From positions 310,001 through 374,000 of the forward strand of contig NZ_BPQS01000001.1 in the NCBI RefSeq assembly GCF_022179385.1: a stretch of 64,000 bases of DNA. The letters are read 5' to 3'. The position numbers were made by a program, and so were the translations under genes. The DNA comes from Methylobacterium longum (lineage in GTDB: Bacteria > Pseudomonadota > Alphaproteobacteria > Rhizobiales > Beijerinckiaceae). Positions 8,472 through 19,600 of the stretch are shown here, in pieces. Under the pieces are notes generated by a model, which was not told the origin of the DNA, made no database searches, and saw only the letters and a program-made list of their open reading frames with translations. Within the stretch, counting starts at the first letter, position 1. Each line of letters starts with the position of its first letter.

Positions 8472-9260
8472 TCACGCATGGGCTGCGGCGCCGCCCGTGG
8501 CGATGGTCCGGGCGCGCTTGCCGTGGAAGTAGGAGCGCAGCCAGGGATGGTCGCTCGCCAGCATCTCGTCGATCGTGCCGGCCGCGATGATCTGGCCGTC
8601 GCCGAGCGCCGCGATGCGGTCGCAGGCGGTGTAGAGGCTGTCGAGGTCGTGGGTGACCATGAAGACGGTCAGGCCCAGCGTCTCCTTGAGGGTCGAGACG
8701 AGGTCGTCGAACTCGCCCGCGCCGATCGGGTCGAGGCCCGAGGTCGGCTCGTCGAGGAACAGGATCTCGGGATCGAGGGCCAGGGAGCGGGCGAGCGCCG
8801 CGCGCTTGATCATGCCGCCCGACAATTCCGAGGGCAGCTTGTCGGCGGCGTCGGGCTTGAGGCCGACCATCTCGATCTTCAGGCGGGCGAACTCGTCGAG
8901 CAGGCGCTCGGACAGGTTCAGGTGCTCGCGCATCGGCACCTGGATGTTCTGCTTGACGGTGAGCGCCGAGAACAGGGCGCCCTGCTGGAACAGCACGCCC
9001 CAGCGCTGCTCCATCCGGCGCCGCTCGGCGTAGGTCAGCGCGTCGACGTCGCGGCCGAACACCTCGATCCTGCCCGCACGCTTCGGATTCAACCCCAGGA
9101 TCGTCCGGGTGAGCACCGACTTGCCCTGACCCGAGGGCCCGACGAAGCCCAGGATCTCGCCGGCGCGAATGTCGAGGCTCAGGCCCTTGAGGATGTTGCG
9201 GTCGCGGAAGCCGACCACGAGGTCGCGCACGCGGATGATCGGCTCCTCGTGTTCGCTCAC
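8472..9260 (-). CDS. mlaF: ABC transporter ATP-binding protein, MlaF type
   Basis: A 262-residue ATPase that powers lipid movement with the MlaE permease encoded just upstream. It shows Walker A GPSGQGKS, a Q-loop around LFQQGALF, the signature LSGGM, Walker B EILFLDEP with the D-loop SGLDP, and the switch histidine in FMVTHDLDSL. The LSGGMIKRAALARSLALDPE segment and the short EHLNLSE helical region are typical of the MlaF/TGD3 branch. The GTG start (minus strand, 9260) has a run of G residues upstream on that strand as Shine-Dalgarno. The gap to mlaE is 130 bases and carries no gene; the gap to mlaD is 95. Confidence 0.93.
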   Translation of the reverse strand: MSEHEEPIIRVRDLVVGFRDRNILKGLSLDIRAGEILGFVGPSGQGKSVLTRTILGLNPKRAGRIEVFGRDVDALTYAERRRMEQRWGVLFQQGALFSALTVKQNIQVPMREHLNLSERLLDEFARLKIEMVGLKPDAADKLPSELSGGMIKRAALARSLALDPEILFLDEPTSGLDPIGAGEFDDLVSTLKETLGLTVFMVTHDLDSLYTACDRIAALGDGQIIAAGTIDEMLASDHPWLRSYFHGKRARTIATGGAAAHA

Positions 9261-9390
9261 CGTCCCCCCCCGATCCGTGTGCGCGCCGCGGCGCGACCCA
9301 GGCGCGCGCCGCGCCCGGAGGTCACCCGCTGCCCTGGGTCGCTTCGCGGCGCTCGCGATGACGGAATGGGTGGCATCGACGGGATGGGTC

Positions 9391-10530
9391 TCAAAAATCG
9401 ATGGCGGCGAAGAAGACCGCGAACAGGCCGTCGAGGACGATGACCATGAAGATGGACTTCACCACCGAGGCGGTGACGTGGCGGCCGAGGGACTCCGCCG
9501 AGCCCTCCACGGCGAAGCCCTCGATCGTGGCGATCACCCCGATGGTCAGCGCCATGAACGGCGCCTTGATCAGGCCGACCATCACGTGGTGGACGCCGAC
9601 CGCCGCTTGGAGCCGGGCCAGGAACTGGTCGAGGGTCAGCCCGCCGTAGAGCATCGCGGTGAGGCCGCCACCGGCCAGGGCCGAGAGATCGCCGATCAGC
9701 GTCAGCATCGGCAGGCCGAACATCAGGGCGAGCACGCGGGGCACGATCAGGATCTCGACCGGGTCGAGGCCCATGACGCGCAGCGCGTCGACCTCCTCGC
9801 GCATGCGCATGGATCCGATCTCGGCGGTGATCGCCGAGCCGGAGCGTCCAGCCACCATGATGGAGGTCAGCAGGACGCCCATCTCGCGCAGGATCAGCAG
9901 CCCGATCAGGTTGACCACGAAGGTCTGGGCGCCGAAGCGCTGGAGCTGGAAGATACCCTGCTGGGCGACGATGCCGCCCACCAGGAACGAGATCAGCACG
10001 ATGATCGGCGTGCCGTTGAGGGCCACCTGCTGGACCTGGTTGATCAGCGCGGTGCCCCGGAAGGTGCCGGGCCGCAGGGCGACGCGGCCGCAGGCGGCGA
10101 TCAGCTCCCCGAGGAACGCCAGGGCGGTGACGAATTCGTGCCCGCCGCGCACGGTCTGGCGCCCGGTGGCATCCAGCAGGCCGACGATCGGACCGTGACG
10201 CCGGGCCGGCGCCGCCTCGGGCTCGCGCAGGCGCACTTCGCCCAGCAACGTCCGGTGCTCCGGCCGCGCCGCGAGATAGGTGAGGGCGCCGCCCGCCTGC
10301 CCGATCTCGGTGCGGGTCCGCTCCAGCACCCAGGCGCCGAGCGTGTCGAGGCGCTCGATTCCCGACAGGTCGACCGCCACCGGACCGCTCCGGCCGGCCG
10401 CCGCGATGCGGGCGGCCGCGGCCTCGACGGCCGGCGCCTGGTCGGCGGTCCAGCGTCCGTCAAGCATCAGCCGGCCGTCGTCCGGCCGCTCCCGCACAGA
10501 TGCGCCGAGAACGATGTTCTCGCTCAGCAA
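9391..10530 (-). CDS. mlaE: MlaE-family permease with N-terminal STAS domain
   Basis: First gene of the lipid-transport operon, 379 residues. Residues about 15-100 are a STAS domain (VAVDLSGIERLDTLGAWVLE), equivalent to the separate MlaB protein in E. coli. Residues 150-379 are the MlaE permease with five to six membrane helices and the conserved segments ILREMGVLLTSIMVAGRSGSA, AEIGSMRMREEVDALRVMG and MALTIGVIATIEGF. The start is a TTG (minus strand 10530) with GAGG a few bases upstream; no in-frame ATG precedes it. The fusion explains why no mlaB is present. No mlaC or mlaA gene is adjacent, so the outer-membrane side of this system is encoded elsewhere or differs. Confidence 0.9.
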   Translation of the reverse strand: MLSENIVLGASVRERPDDGRLMLDGRWTADQAPAVEAAAARIAAAGRSGPVAVDLSGIERLDTLGAWVLERTRTEIGQAGGALTYLAARPEHRTLLGEVRLREPEAAPARRHGPIVGLLDATGRQTVRGGHEFVTALAFLGELIAACGRVALRPGTFRGTALINQVQQVALNGTPIIVLISFLVGGIVAQQGIFQLQRFGAQTFVVNLIGLLILREMGVLLTSIMVAGRSGSAITAEIGSMRMREEVDALRVMGLDPVEILIVPRVLALMFGLPMLTLIGDLSALAGGGLTAMLYGGLTLDQFLARLQAAVGVHHVMVGLIKAPFMALTIGVIATIEGFAVEGSAESLGRHVTASVVKSIFMVIVLDGLFAVFFAAIDF

Positions 10531-10582
10531 AAGACCTCACTCCTCGATCGAGGCACCACTCTGCCGGGCGGTTATGTCGACA

Positions 10583-11755
10583 TTACGGTTGATGAACCGT
10601 GTCCGGCGTCACGCCCGCCCGGCGCGAGGCGAGGGCGAGCCCGAGCCCGGCGGCGGCCAGCGGCGCCATCAGCAGGAAGGCGAGGGGGCCGCCGGACCGG
10701 TAGGCGAAGCCGCTCACCAGGGTGGCGACCACCGCGACGCTGGCGTTGACGGCGCTGAGCGTGCCCTGCGCCCGGCCCCGCGCCCCGTCGGGAGCGTAGG
10801 CCGAGACCGCCGCCATGGCCCCGAGCTGGGTCGCACCGAACGTCAGGCCGTGGAGGGCCTGCAACGGCACCAGGGCGGCGAGGCGGTCGCCGAGGAGGAA
10901 CATGCCGACCGCCCGCAGGATCGCCGCGGATGCGCCGAGGCCGAGCAGTCGCACCGGGCTGCGCCACGCGGGGGGCAGGGCGGGCACGGACGCGAACAGC
11001 ACGATCTCGGCGAGCACGCCGGTCGCCCAGAGCGCGCCGACCCAGGCCGCCGTGATGCCGTGCTCCGTCCAGAAGATGCTGCCGAATCCGTAGAGGGCGC
11101 CGTGGCTCGCCTGGATGGCGGCGGCCGCGCCGATGCAGAGCCACAGCTTGAGCGGAAGGCGCGGGCGTCCCGCGCCGTCCGCCGCCTGCGGCACGGCCGC
11201 CACGGACCGGCTGCGCCACGCCACGAGCGCCGCGACCAGGGCGAGGCCGGTGAGCAGCACCGGCACCGCGAGGTGGCCCCCCAGCGCCGACAGCAGGACG
11301 CCGCCGACGAGGTTGGCCATCAGGAACGCGACCGAGCCCGCCATCCGGATCCGGGAATAGGCGAGGCGGGAATCCCGGCGCACGGCCGCGAGCGTCAGGT
11401 AGTCGATGCAGGGCACGAGCGGCGCGCCGGCGGCCGCGTTGAGCACGATCAGCACGGCGAGCAGGGGCCATCCGACCCCGGCGGCGCCGGGCATCAGCGC
11501 GTAGGTCAGGCTCAGCGCGAGGCTGCCCAGCAGGATGAGCCGGCGCGGGCCGAGGCCGCGGTCGAGCAGGCTCATCAGCGGCGCCGTGGCGGCGATCCGG
11601 GTCGCGATCGGCAGGGCGAGCAGCACGCCGATCAGCCCGGCGTCGATCCCCAACGTGTCGAGCCAGAGAGGCATGAACGGCATCGCGATGCCGATCTCGG
11701 TGAAGACGACGGCGTAGAGCAGCGACAGGCGCGCCGGGCCGGACGGGCGAAGCAA
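10583..11755 (-). CDS. MFS transporter, 3-phenylpropionate/HcaT-like subfamily
   Basis: A 390-residue secondary transporter with twelve predicted helices, split into two six-helix halves by a polar loop around AAVPQAADGAGRPRLP. The N-terminal FTEIGIAMPFMPLWL, the RRLILLG loop and GALYGFGSIFWTEHGI in the second half match the MFS_1_like/HcaT branch, which includes nucleoside and 3-phenylpropionate permeases. The substrate cannot be inferred from the context: no catabolic genes adjoin it. Start is a TTG at 11755 because no in-frame ATG or GTG lies upstream; this start is uncertain. It ends 52 bases before mlaE on the same strand and could be co-transcribed with the lipid operon. Confidence 0.8.
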   Translation of the reverse strand: MLRPSGPARLSLLYAVVFTEIGIAMPFMPLWLDTLGIDAGLIGVLLALPIATRIAATAPLMSLLDRGLGPRRLILLGSLALSLTYALMPGAAGVGWPLLAVLIVLNAAAGAPLVPCIDYLTLAAVRRDSRLAYSRIRMAGSVAFLMANLVGGVLLSALGGHLAVPVLLTGLALVAALVAWRSRSVAAVPQAADGAGRPRLPLKLWLCIGAAAAIQASHGALYGFGSIFWTEHGITAAWVGALWATGVLAEIVLFASVPALPPAWRSPVRLLGLGASAAILRAVGMFLLGDRLAALVPLQALHGLTFGATQLGAMAAVSAYAPDGARGRAQGTLSAVNASVAVVATLVSGFAYRSGGPLAFLLMAPLAAAGLGLALASRRAGVTPDTVHQP

Positions 11756-11923
11756 GGCGGGGCTCGGGGCGGCAGTTCGGAGGGGGCCCGGATCGGGCCC
11801 GGATCGGGGCCCGCCCGTAAGCGCCCGTTAAAGGCATCCTGTCAAATTGCGCGCTTCCGGGCCGGATCCTGCGCCGGCCGTCGCCCGCCGCCCGCCGCCC
11901 GCCTTCCGCGTCCAGGGAAGCTC

Positions 11924-12925
11924 ATGACCGGACCTGTCACCCCGAGCCCCGCTGCGTCGGCCGAGTACGACGCCATCGCGGCGGCGCTCGCCGCCACGGA
12001 GCGCGGTCGCTGGTTCCTGGCCGAGCATGTCCGCCGCAACCGCGGCGCCGACACCGAGACGCTGCTCGGCGCGATCGCCCGGCTGGAGCGGACCGTCACC
12101 GAGGATCGCGGCCACGAGGCGTTCGGGCACCTGCGCGGCAACCTCGTCGACATGGCCGACGCCATCAGCCGCACCAAGGCCGAGATCGCGGCGATCAGCG
12201 CCACCGATACCCAGCAGACCCGCCTGACCCAGGCGTCGCTCGCCCTCGACGCAATCGTGCGCGAGACCGAGCAGGCAACCTCCGACATCCTCGGCTCGGC
12301 CGAGGCCATCCAGGAGGCGGCCTGGACCCTGCGCGAGCGGGGCGGCGACGCGCCGGCCTGCGACGCCCTCGACCGGCACGCCACCGCGATCTACACGGCG
12401 TGCTCGTTCCAGGACCTCACCGCGCAGCGCACGGCCCGGATCGTCTACACGCTCCGCTACCTGGAGGACCGGCTCTCGGCGATGATCGCCATCTGGGGCG
12501 CCGAGGCCGAGCGGATCCCGTCGCCGTCCGGCCCCCGGACAGCCGGCCCGGAGGCGGAGCCGTCCGACCTCTGCCAGAGCGACATCGATCGGTACATCAG
12601 CATGGATGTCCCGGCCGTGACGGCGGCAGCCCTCGTGGCCCGGCCCGGAAGCCCGCCGCTCCACGAAGATCTCGCGTTCCTGCCGGTCACGGGCGGGACG
12701 GACGCGCCGCTGCCGTCGTCCGACGTCGCCTGGATCGCGGCGGCCGCATCCATCGCGACTTCCGAACCGGATGCGGAGACCGCCGCCGGGGACGCCCCGG
12801 AGCCCGACTGGGCCGACATCGTCGCGGCGGTGCCCGAACTGGAGGTTCCGGGGGAGGAGCCTGTCTTGAGCTTCGCTGCGCTTGACGCGCTCCCGCCGGA
12901 GGAGCGGCTGGCACTCTTCGCCTGA
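11924..12925 (+). CDS. CheZ-like phosphatase domain protein
   Basis: A 333-residue soluble protein. Its N-terminal 200 residues are helical and carry the CheZ hallmark at 163-168 (QDLTAQ), where CheZ uses an aspartate and glutamine to dephosphorylate CheY. The preceding segment AIYTACSF and the following RTARIVYTLRYLEDRL extend the match to the long CheZ four-helix bundle. The C-terminal 130 residues are acidic, proline/alanine-rich and probably disordered, ending in LPPEERLALFA. CheZ normally binds CheY through its C-terminus, and a short amphipathic tail here might do the same (inference). No chemotaxis genes are adjacent. Start at the ATG 11924, preceded by AGGGAAG (11913-11919). Confidence 0.75.
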   Translation: MTGPVTPSPAASAEYDAIAAALAATERGRWFLAEHVRRNRGADTETLLGAIARLERTVTEDRGHEAFGHLRGNLVDMADAISRTKAEIAAISATDTQQTRLTQASLALDAIVRETEQATSDILGSAEAIQEAAWTLRERGGDAPACDALDRHATAIYTACSFQDLTAQRTARIVYTLRYLEDRLSAMIAIWGAEAERIPSPSGPRTAGPEAEPSDLCQSDIDRYISMDVPAVTAAALVARPGSPPLHEDLAFLPVTGGTDAPLPSSDVAWIAAAASIATSEPDAETAAGDAPEPDWADIVAAVPELEVPGEEPVLSFAALDALPPEERLALFA

Positions 12926-13033
12926 GAGGCGCATCGGGACGCGGACCCTGCTATCAGGGCGCCGCATGGCATCCCATGGTTTCCCGTGGCGTCCCATGCT
13001 GTCCCGTGTCGTCAGTCGCGAGAATCCGCGTCC

Positions 13034-13474
13034 GTGGCCCTGCACCTGATCAAGCTCTGCGTCGGCCCCGCCTCCATCGCCGACCTTGAAGCGCGGCAGG
13101 CGCGGTTCCTCGCCGATGCGCTCCGGGACGGCCGGCCGGCGGCGCCGTTCCACGTCACCCGGACCCTGCCCAAGCGCCACCGGGAGATCGCCGGGCAGGG
13201 CTCGATCTACTGGGTGATCCGGGGAACCCTGTCCTGTCGGCAGGCGATCACGGCCATCGAGCCGCTGACCGGGGAGGACGGCATTCCGCGCTGCCGGCTG
13301 GTCTTCGACCCGCGCCTCGTCCCGGTGGCGCCCCGTCCGTACCGTCCCTTCCAGGGCTGGCGCTACCTCACGGCGGGCGACGCGCCGACCGACCTCGGCG
13401 CCGGGGCCTCGGGCGATCTCGCCGAGATGCCCGAGGCCCTGCGGCGCGAGCTGGTCGGCCTCGGCCTGCTGTGA
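13034..13474 (+). CDS. DUF1489 family protein
   Basis: A 146-residue protein of the alphaproteobacterial DUF1489 family, recognised by its start (LHLIKLCVG), the THVTR-like FHVTRTLPKR segment, SIYWVIRG, RQAITAIEPL and the C-terminal RPFQGWRYL. Function is unknown. The conserved N-terminus begins at the GTG at 13034 (VALHLIKLC); a longer frame from another GTG at 12986 would add 16 non-conserved residues made from a short imperfect CCCATG/CCCGTG repeat. The gene follows the CheZ-like gene by 108 bases and converges on the giant gene downstream. Confidence 0.85.
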   Translation: MALHLIKLCVGPASIADLEARQARFLADALRDGRPAAPFHVTRTLPKRHREIAGQGSIYWVIRGTLSCRQAITAIEPLTGEDGIPRCRLVFDPRLVPVAPRPYRPFQGWRYLTAGDAPTDLGAGASGDLAEMPEALRRELVGLGLL

Positions 13475-13492
13475 CCGGAGGGTCCGACGCGC

Positions 13493-13584
13493 GCCCTCAC
13501 CCGGAGCCGCCGGACGTCGCGGGATCCCCCCGAACCCTCCTTCGAGACCCGCCGACGCGGGCAATCCCGCACCAGGGCGAGGGC
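13493..13584. repeat. Probable degenerate copy of the dispersed intergenic inverted-repeat element
   Basis: GCCCTCACCCGGAGCC (13493-13508) and GCACCAGGGCGAGGGC (13569-13584) are imperfect inverted copies. They bracket a sequence containing CCTTCGAGACCCGCC, similar in form to the clearer elements at 43822-43952 and 46561-46670. It fills the gap between DUF1489 and the giant gene. Confidence 0.4.
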
Positions 13585-13656
13585 CGGAGAACTGCTCCCT
13601 GAGCGCGCCCGCACCGCAGCCCGCCGGAGCCGGCCTCGACCCCGGCGGGACGCGTC

Positions 13657-16600
13657 TTACGCCCCGTCGAAGCGTCCGCTGGCATGGGCCAGCATGGTGT
13701 AGACCTTGCCGGTCTCCGAGGTGAGATAGGCGTCGGTCCGCTTGGCGTCGCTGTCGTTCTTGACCACGTCGCCGAGCAGGCGCTCGAACTCGCTGACGTA
13801 GCGGTCGACGCTGCGGCGGAACTCCGTGTCGGTCCGGTAGCGGCGCTGGATCTCCGCGAAGGTCGCGCGGCCCTGCGGCGTGTAGATCCGCGGGTCGAAC
13901 AGGTTGGGCTCGCCGCGGCGGTACCGCTCCCACAGGTCGACCGCGGTGCGATGCTCGATCATCTTGGCGATGTCGGTCGAGATCGTGTCGAGGGCGATCC
14001 GTCCGGTCTCGGCGGCCGCCACCGCGGGCCGGCGGGCCGGCTGTGCGGGCGCCGCCGGCGCGGCGGCCGGCGCGTCGGCCGCCGGAACCTCCTCGTCGTC
14101 GTCCAGGGAGGCGCGGGTCAGGAGATCCGACAGCCAGCCGCGCTTGTCGCCGGCCTGTGCGGGCCGGGCCGGAGCGGCCGGGCGTGGCGCCTCGATCCGG
14201 GCCGGAGCGGCCGCGGCGGGCCGCGGTGCCGCCGCGGCGGTCGGAAGCGCCGGAGCGGAAGCCGCCGGAGCCGCCGGCGCCAGGGAGGCGGCGGGGACCG
14301 GAGCGGCCGGGGCCGGTGCGGAGCGGCTGCCGCCCTCGGCGACCCGCCGCTGGGTCTGCGCCTGCGGCTGGGCGACGTCCACGGCGCGGCCGGAGCGGGA
14401 GACCAGGGACGAGAGCTCGTTGAGCGCCTTGATCTGGTCGGCCACCACCCGGCGCATCTCGCCCGTGGCATCCTGGGTCTCGCGCGGCAGGTCGAGGACG
14501 CCCTTGGCAAGTTCGGCGCGGGTGGCGTCGAGTTCACCGCGGATCGAGCCCGCCATCTCGCGCAGTGCCGAGAAGGAGTCGCCGAAGCTGGCCTGGGCCT
14601 CCTGGAAGCCGCTGCGCATCTCGCGGGCCGCCTCCTCGATGGCCTGCCGCACGCCCTGGGCGGCCTTCTCGCCCTCGGCGCTGGCGCTGTCCTTCAGGTC
14701 GGCGAAGGCGCTCGTCACCGAGGCGCCGGCGCCCTGGGCCGACTGGGCCAGGGACTCGCCGACGCTCCGGGCACGGTCCTCGGCGGCGCGCAGGGTCTGC
14801 TCGATCGTGCGCTCCAGGGCCTTGCCGTTCTGCTCCAGGGCGGTCGCCCGCGCCTCGAAGGCGGCGAGCGCGCCCGTCAGGGCCGTTTCGCGGCCCGTCA
14901 GGGTCGACCCCAGACGCTCCTCGATGGCGGCGAGCGAGGCGGCCGCCCGGTCGAGGGCGGCGACGTGCGCGGCCGTCTGCTCCCCGAGGGAGCGACCCCG
15001 CGTATCGAGGGTCTCGGCGAGGCGGGACGCCTCTTGGAGGGCCCCGTCGGCGGCGCCGCGCAGGGATTCGACCTGCGCCGACACGCCGGCGCTGGCCCGG
15101 CCGGTCTCGGAGGCGATGCGTTCCAGCGCCTCCTGGATCTGCTCGATCCGGCCGGCGAGGCCCCGCTCGACCGCGCCGAGATTCGTGTCGGCGCCGGCCA
15201 CGAGGTCGCTGAGGGCCGTGTTGGCGGTCTCGATCCTCTGGAGGAGGGCGCCGAGTTCCCGGCCCATGCGGTCGTTGGTCTCGAACAGCTCCGAGAGGGT
15301 GCGGCCGGCGCCGTCCTCGACGGCGGCGCGCAGCAGCTCGGCCGAGGCCCGCGACTGCACCGCCAGCTCCTCGGTCCGCTCCCGCAGGGTCTCGGCCAGC
15401 GGAACACCCGTCTCGGCAAGCGTCCGCTCGATCGCGTCGGCCCGGTCTGCCAGGGCGCGGGACAGGTCGAGCATCGGACCGTCGATGGCCTCGCGCAGGC
15501 GGACCACATGACCCTCCACGCTGTCGCCGGCCGCGCGGCCGCTGCCCTCGATGCTGGCGAGCAGGGCGCCGCCCTTCTCCTCGATGGCGCGCACCAGGGT
15601 CTCGGCGCTCTCCGCGAGGCGGCGGGACAGGGCCTCGCCGCGGGCATCCACCAGGGCGCCCAGCGCGGTGGCGCGCCGCTCGAACCCGGTCCCGAGCGCC
15701 TCTGTGCGCGCGTCGATCAGGCCGGCGAGCGCCGCCTCGCGGCGGCTGAGCGTCTCGGCGAGCGCCGCGTTGTGGGCGTCGACCTGCTCGGCATGGGCCC
15801 GCGCGCGCTCGTCCAGGGCGGCCACGAGGCTCGCGGTGCGCTCGTCCATGAGGCCCGCGAAGGCCTCGTGGCGGTCGTCGAAGGCCGTGGCCAGCGTATC
15901 CGCGCGCTGAGCGACCAGCGTCGCGAACAGCCGCATCCGGCTGTCGATGCGCTGGGTGAAGGCGTCGGCCCGGGCATCGACGCCGCGGGCCAGGGCCTCG
16001 CTCTGCGCCTCCACGGCCTGCGCGAGCGCCGTCGTGCGACCCTCCACGACGCCGTCGAGGTCGCGCAGCCGGGCGTCGAAGGCCTCGACCAGGGCTCCGG
16101 TGCGGCCTTCGGCAGCCGCCATCAGGGCCTGGCTGCGGTCTTCGAGCAGCCCCTCGATCGACGCGCGCGCCTCTTCGAAGGTGCCGCGCAGGGCCTCGAT
16201 CCGCGCGTCGACCCGCTCGGACACGTCGCGGCCGGTCCCCTCGACGATCGCCCCGAGGCGACCCTGCACCCGCTCGAACAGCACCTGCAATTCGGCCGTC
16301 CGCTCCCTGAGCGTCTCGGCGAGTTGGGTCTCGCGCGTCTCCAGCAGGCCCGCGATGGCCGGATTGACCTGCTCGATGGTCGCCTGCAGCGCCTGGGTCC
16401 GGTGCTCGATCGTTCCGGCGATCTGGCGGCCGCGGCCCTCCACGAGGCGGTCGATCTCCTCCTGAGCCCGCTCGAACACGGCCTGCAGCGCGACGGTCCG
16501 CTCCTGCATGGCCTCGGTCAGCCGGGCTTCCCGCGTCTCCAGCAGGCCCGCGATGGCGGGGTTCGCCTGCTCGATGGTGGTCTGAAGGGCCTGCGTGTGG

Positions 16601-19600
16601 TGCTCGATCGTCCCGGCGATCTGGCGGCCGCGGCCCTCCACGAGGCGGTCGATCTCGCCCTGTGCGCGCTCGAACAGGGTCTGGAGGTCGGCCACGCGTG
16701 CCCCCAGCAGCTCCGACATCTGGGCCGGCGCGGCATCGAGGGTGGTGCGCAGCCCCTCGGTCTGGGCCGCGATGGCGTCGGCGACTTCCTGGCCGCGGCC
16801 ATCCACGAGGTCGCGCAGGCCCGCCTGGGCCTCCTCGAACAGGGTCTGCAGGCGCTGCGTGCGCGCGTCGAGGGTCGCGGCGAGCTGGCGCTCGCGGGTC
16901 TCCACCAGCGCCGAGACGGCGGCGGGCGCCTCCTCCAGCACCCCGCGCAGGGCCTGGATCCGGGTGTCGATGGCGGCGGCGAAGCGGCCGCCGCCGCCCT
17001 CGACCACCGCGTCGAGGGCGGCCTGGGCCTCCTCGAACAGGGTGCGCAGGGCCTGCCCGCGGGCGGCGAGCGTCTCGGCGAGACGGTTGCCCCGGCCCTC
17101 GACCAGGGTCTCCAGGCTGCCCAGCCGCTCGTCGAACAGGCTGCCGAGTTGCCGGGTCCGGTCCTCCAGCGCGCCGGTCGCGGTGCCGAACGCGCCGTCC
17201 AGGGCGGCGACCAGCGCCTGGCCGCGGCCATCCAGCGCCTCGTTGATCGGGCCCATGCGGCCGTCCATCGTGGCGGCCAGGGTGCCGGCGTGGTCGTCCA
17301 GCATCACGCGGATCTGGTTGGTCCGGTCGTCCAGCAGGCTGTGGACCGAGCGCACGCCGTCGTCGAGCAGGCCGCTGATGTCGGCGGTCCGGCTCGACAG
17401 GGTGTGACCCAGGCGGCCCTCGCCGGCCTCCAGCATCCGCTCGGCATCCGCGATGGTCTGCTGCAGCTTGGCGAGCACGCTCTCGCCGCGCTGGTCGATC
17501 AGTTGCGCGAGCGACGTGCCGCCGCTGTCGAACAGGCGGCCCAGCTCGGTGATGCGGCCGCCGATCGCCCCGAACACGGAGCGGCCCTTCTCGTCGAGCT
17601 CGCCCGACAGGGACGCGATGCGCTCGTCGATGAGGCGGGCGAGATGGTCGGCACGCTCCGCGAAAGCGGCGCGCACGGCCTCGGTGCGGGCTTCCAGCGC
17701 CGCGTCGGCGCTCTGGGCGCGCTCGTCCACCAGCCGGACGATCGCCTCGCCGCGGGTCGACAGCGCCGTCTCCAGGCCGCGGGTCGAGTCCTCGATGGAC
17801 GTGGTGAGCGCGCGGACGCGCTCGGCCATGGCGCCGTCGAGGCCGCCGGTCCGGTCGGAGATCATCGCGACGAGGTCGCGCGTCCGGCCGGCCAGTTCCT
17901 CGTCGACCGCGCGGGTGCGCGCCTCGATGAGGCGGATCGCCTCGAAGGCCTGCACGCCGAAGCTCTCGTCGACCAAGCGGGCGCGCTCGTCCAGCGCCTC
18001 GGCGATCGCCTGGAGGCGGCCGATCACGCCGACGTCGAACTGGCCCGCGCTCTCGGCGATCCGGTGGGCGATCTCGCCCGTGTGCCGGGCGATATCCTCT
18101 CCGAGGCCGGTGGTGCGGCCCTCCAGCATCTCGATCAGGCCGCGGTGGCCCTCGGCCATGATGCGCGCCATCTCGTCGGTCCGGGCGCGCAGCACGTCAT
18201 CCACCGCTGAGGCGCGGGTGCCGAGATGGGCGTCGATCTCGGCGACGAGGCCGGCCACGGCCGCGCCGATCTCGGCGGTCCGCCGGACGGAGCGCTCCTC
18301 CAGGCCGCCGAGGTGGGTCTCGATCATGCTGCCGGCCTCGCGGGCCTGGGCCGAGATCGTCTCGGCGACGGCCTGACCCTTGCCGGTGATGAGGCGGTCC
18401 ATCTCCTCCAGCCGGGTGCCCACGGTTTCGCCGAAGGCCGCGGTGTCGCGGCCGATGCGGTCCGCGAGGATGTCGCCGCGGGCGATGGTCTCCTGCAGGG
18501 CGGTGAGGCGGCTGCCCAGGGTCTCGTCGATCGCCCGGACCCGTCCGTCCGCGGTCTCGGCGAAGCTCGCTCCGGTCTGGCTGAGGGTGTCGGCGATGCG
18601 GGCCCCCTGGCTCGCCACCGCCAGCACGATGTCGCGGCCTGTGCCGCTGATGCGGGCCTGGGTCTCGTCGGCGTGGCTCGCCAGGAGTTCGGCGACGCTG
18701 CGGCCATGGGCGCCGAAGGCCGTCTCCATCTCGCCGATCCTCGCGGCGAGGTCGGCCGAGATCGCGCGGGCGGCCTCGGCGAGGCTGCCGGTGGCGTCGC
18801 CGGTCCGCGCGGCGAGTTCCCGGTTGAGGTCGTCGAGGGCGGCGCGGACGGCGGCGACCGCCTCCGTGCCGCGCGCGCCCAGCTCCGTACCGGCCCGGTC
18901 GGCGGCGTCGCGGAACCGCGTCGTCAGGCTGGCGGTCTCCGCCTCGACGGCGCCGGTCACCTCGGCGGAGGCGTTGCGCAGGGTCTCCAGGGCGGCGGTG
19001 AGGCGGGCGGTCGCGTCGCGCGTCCGGCCCTCGGCGGCCTCGCCCGCCTGATCGGCGGCGGCGCGCAGCGCCTCGGCCGCCTCACCGGTCCGCGCCGCCA
19101 GGGCGGCGGCGGACTCCGAGACCCGACGCTCGAAGACCTGCACGGCCTCGAGGGTCCGGGCCTCGACCGCGCCGGTGGCATCCTCGGCCGAACCGCGCAG
19201 GGCGGTGGCGACTTCCTCGGTCCCGCGCCGGAGCGCGGCGACCGCGCCGGCGGTGCGGCCGTCGATCTCGCCCGACAGGTTCTCGACGGCCCCCCGCAGG
19301 CTGCCGACCGCGGCGGCAGCCCCGGCCTCGAAGCCCTGGCCCAGCACCGTGAAGGCGGCCTCCAGGCTCGCCGCGGCCGTGCCGGTGTGATGCGTGATCC
19401 CGCTGCCGGCGCGCTCGGCCGCCGCGGCGACGCGGCGCTCCAGATCCGCGGCCCGCACCGTGACGGTCTCGTCGAGCCGTGCCGCGATGCCGTCCATGCG
19501 CTCGGCGAGGGCGCCGCCGCGATCCGACAGCGCCTCGGCGATCCGCTCGGCCGTGCCGATCAGGTCGTCGCGCACCGCGCCCGCGCGGGTCGTCAGGGTG

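Noticed and set aside
9261-9390. Small gene or RNA between mlaF and mlaE
   Set aside because: The gap contains GC-rich filler with a CGCTTCGCGGCGCTCGCGATGACGG-like stretch of the kind that recurs between genes in such genomes, but no open frame or convincing structure.
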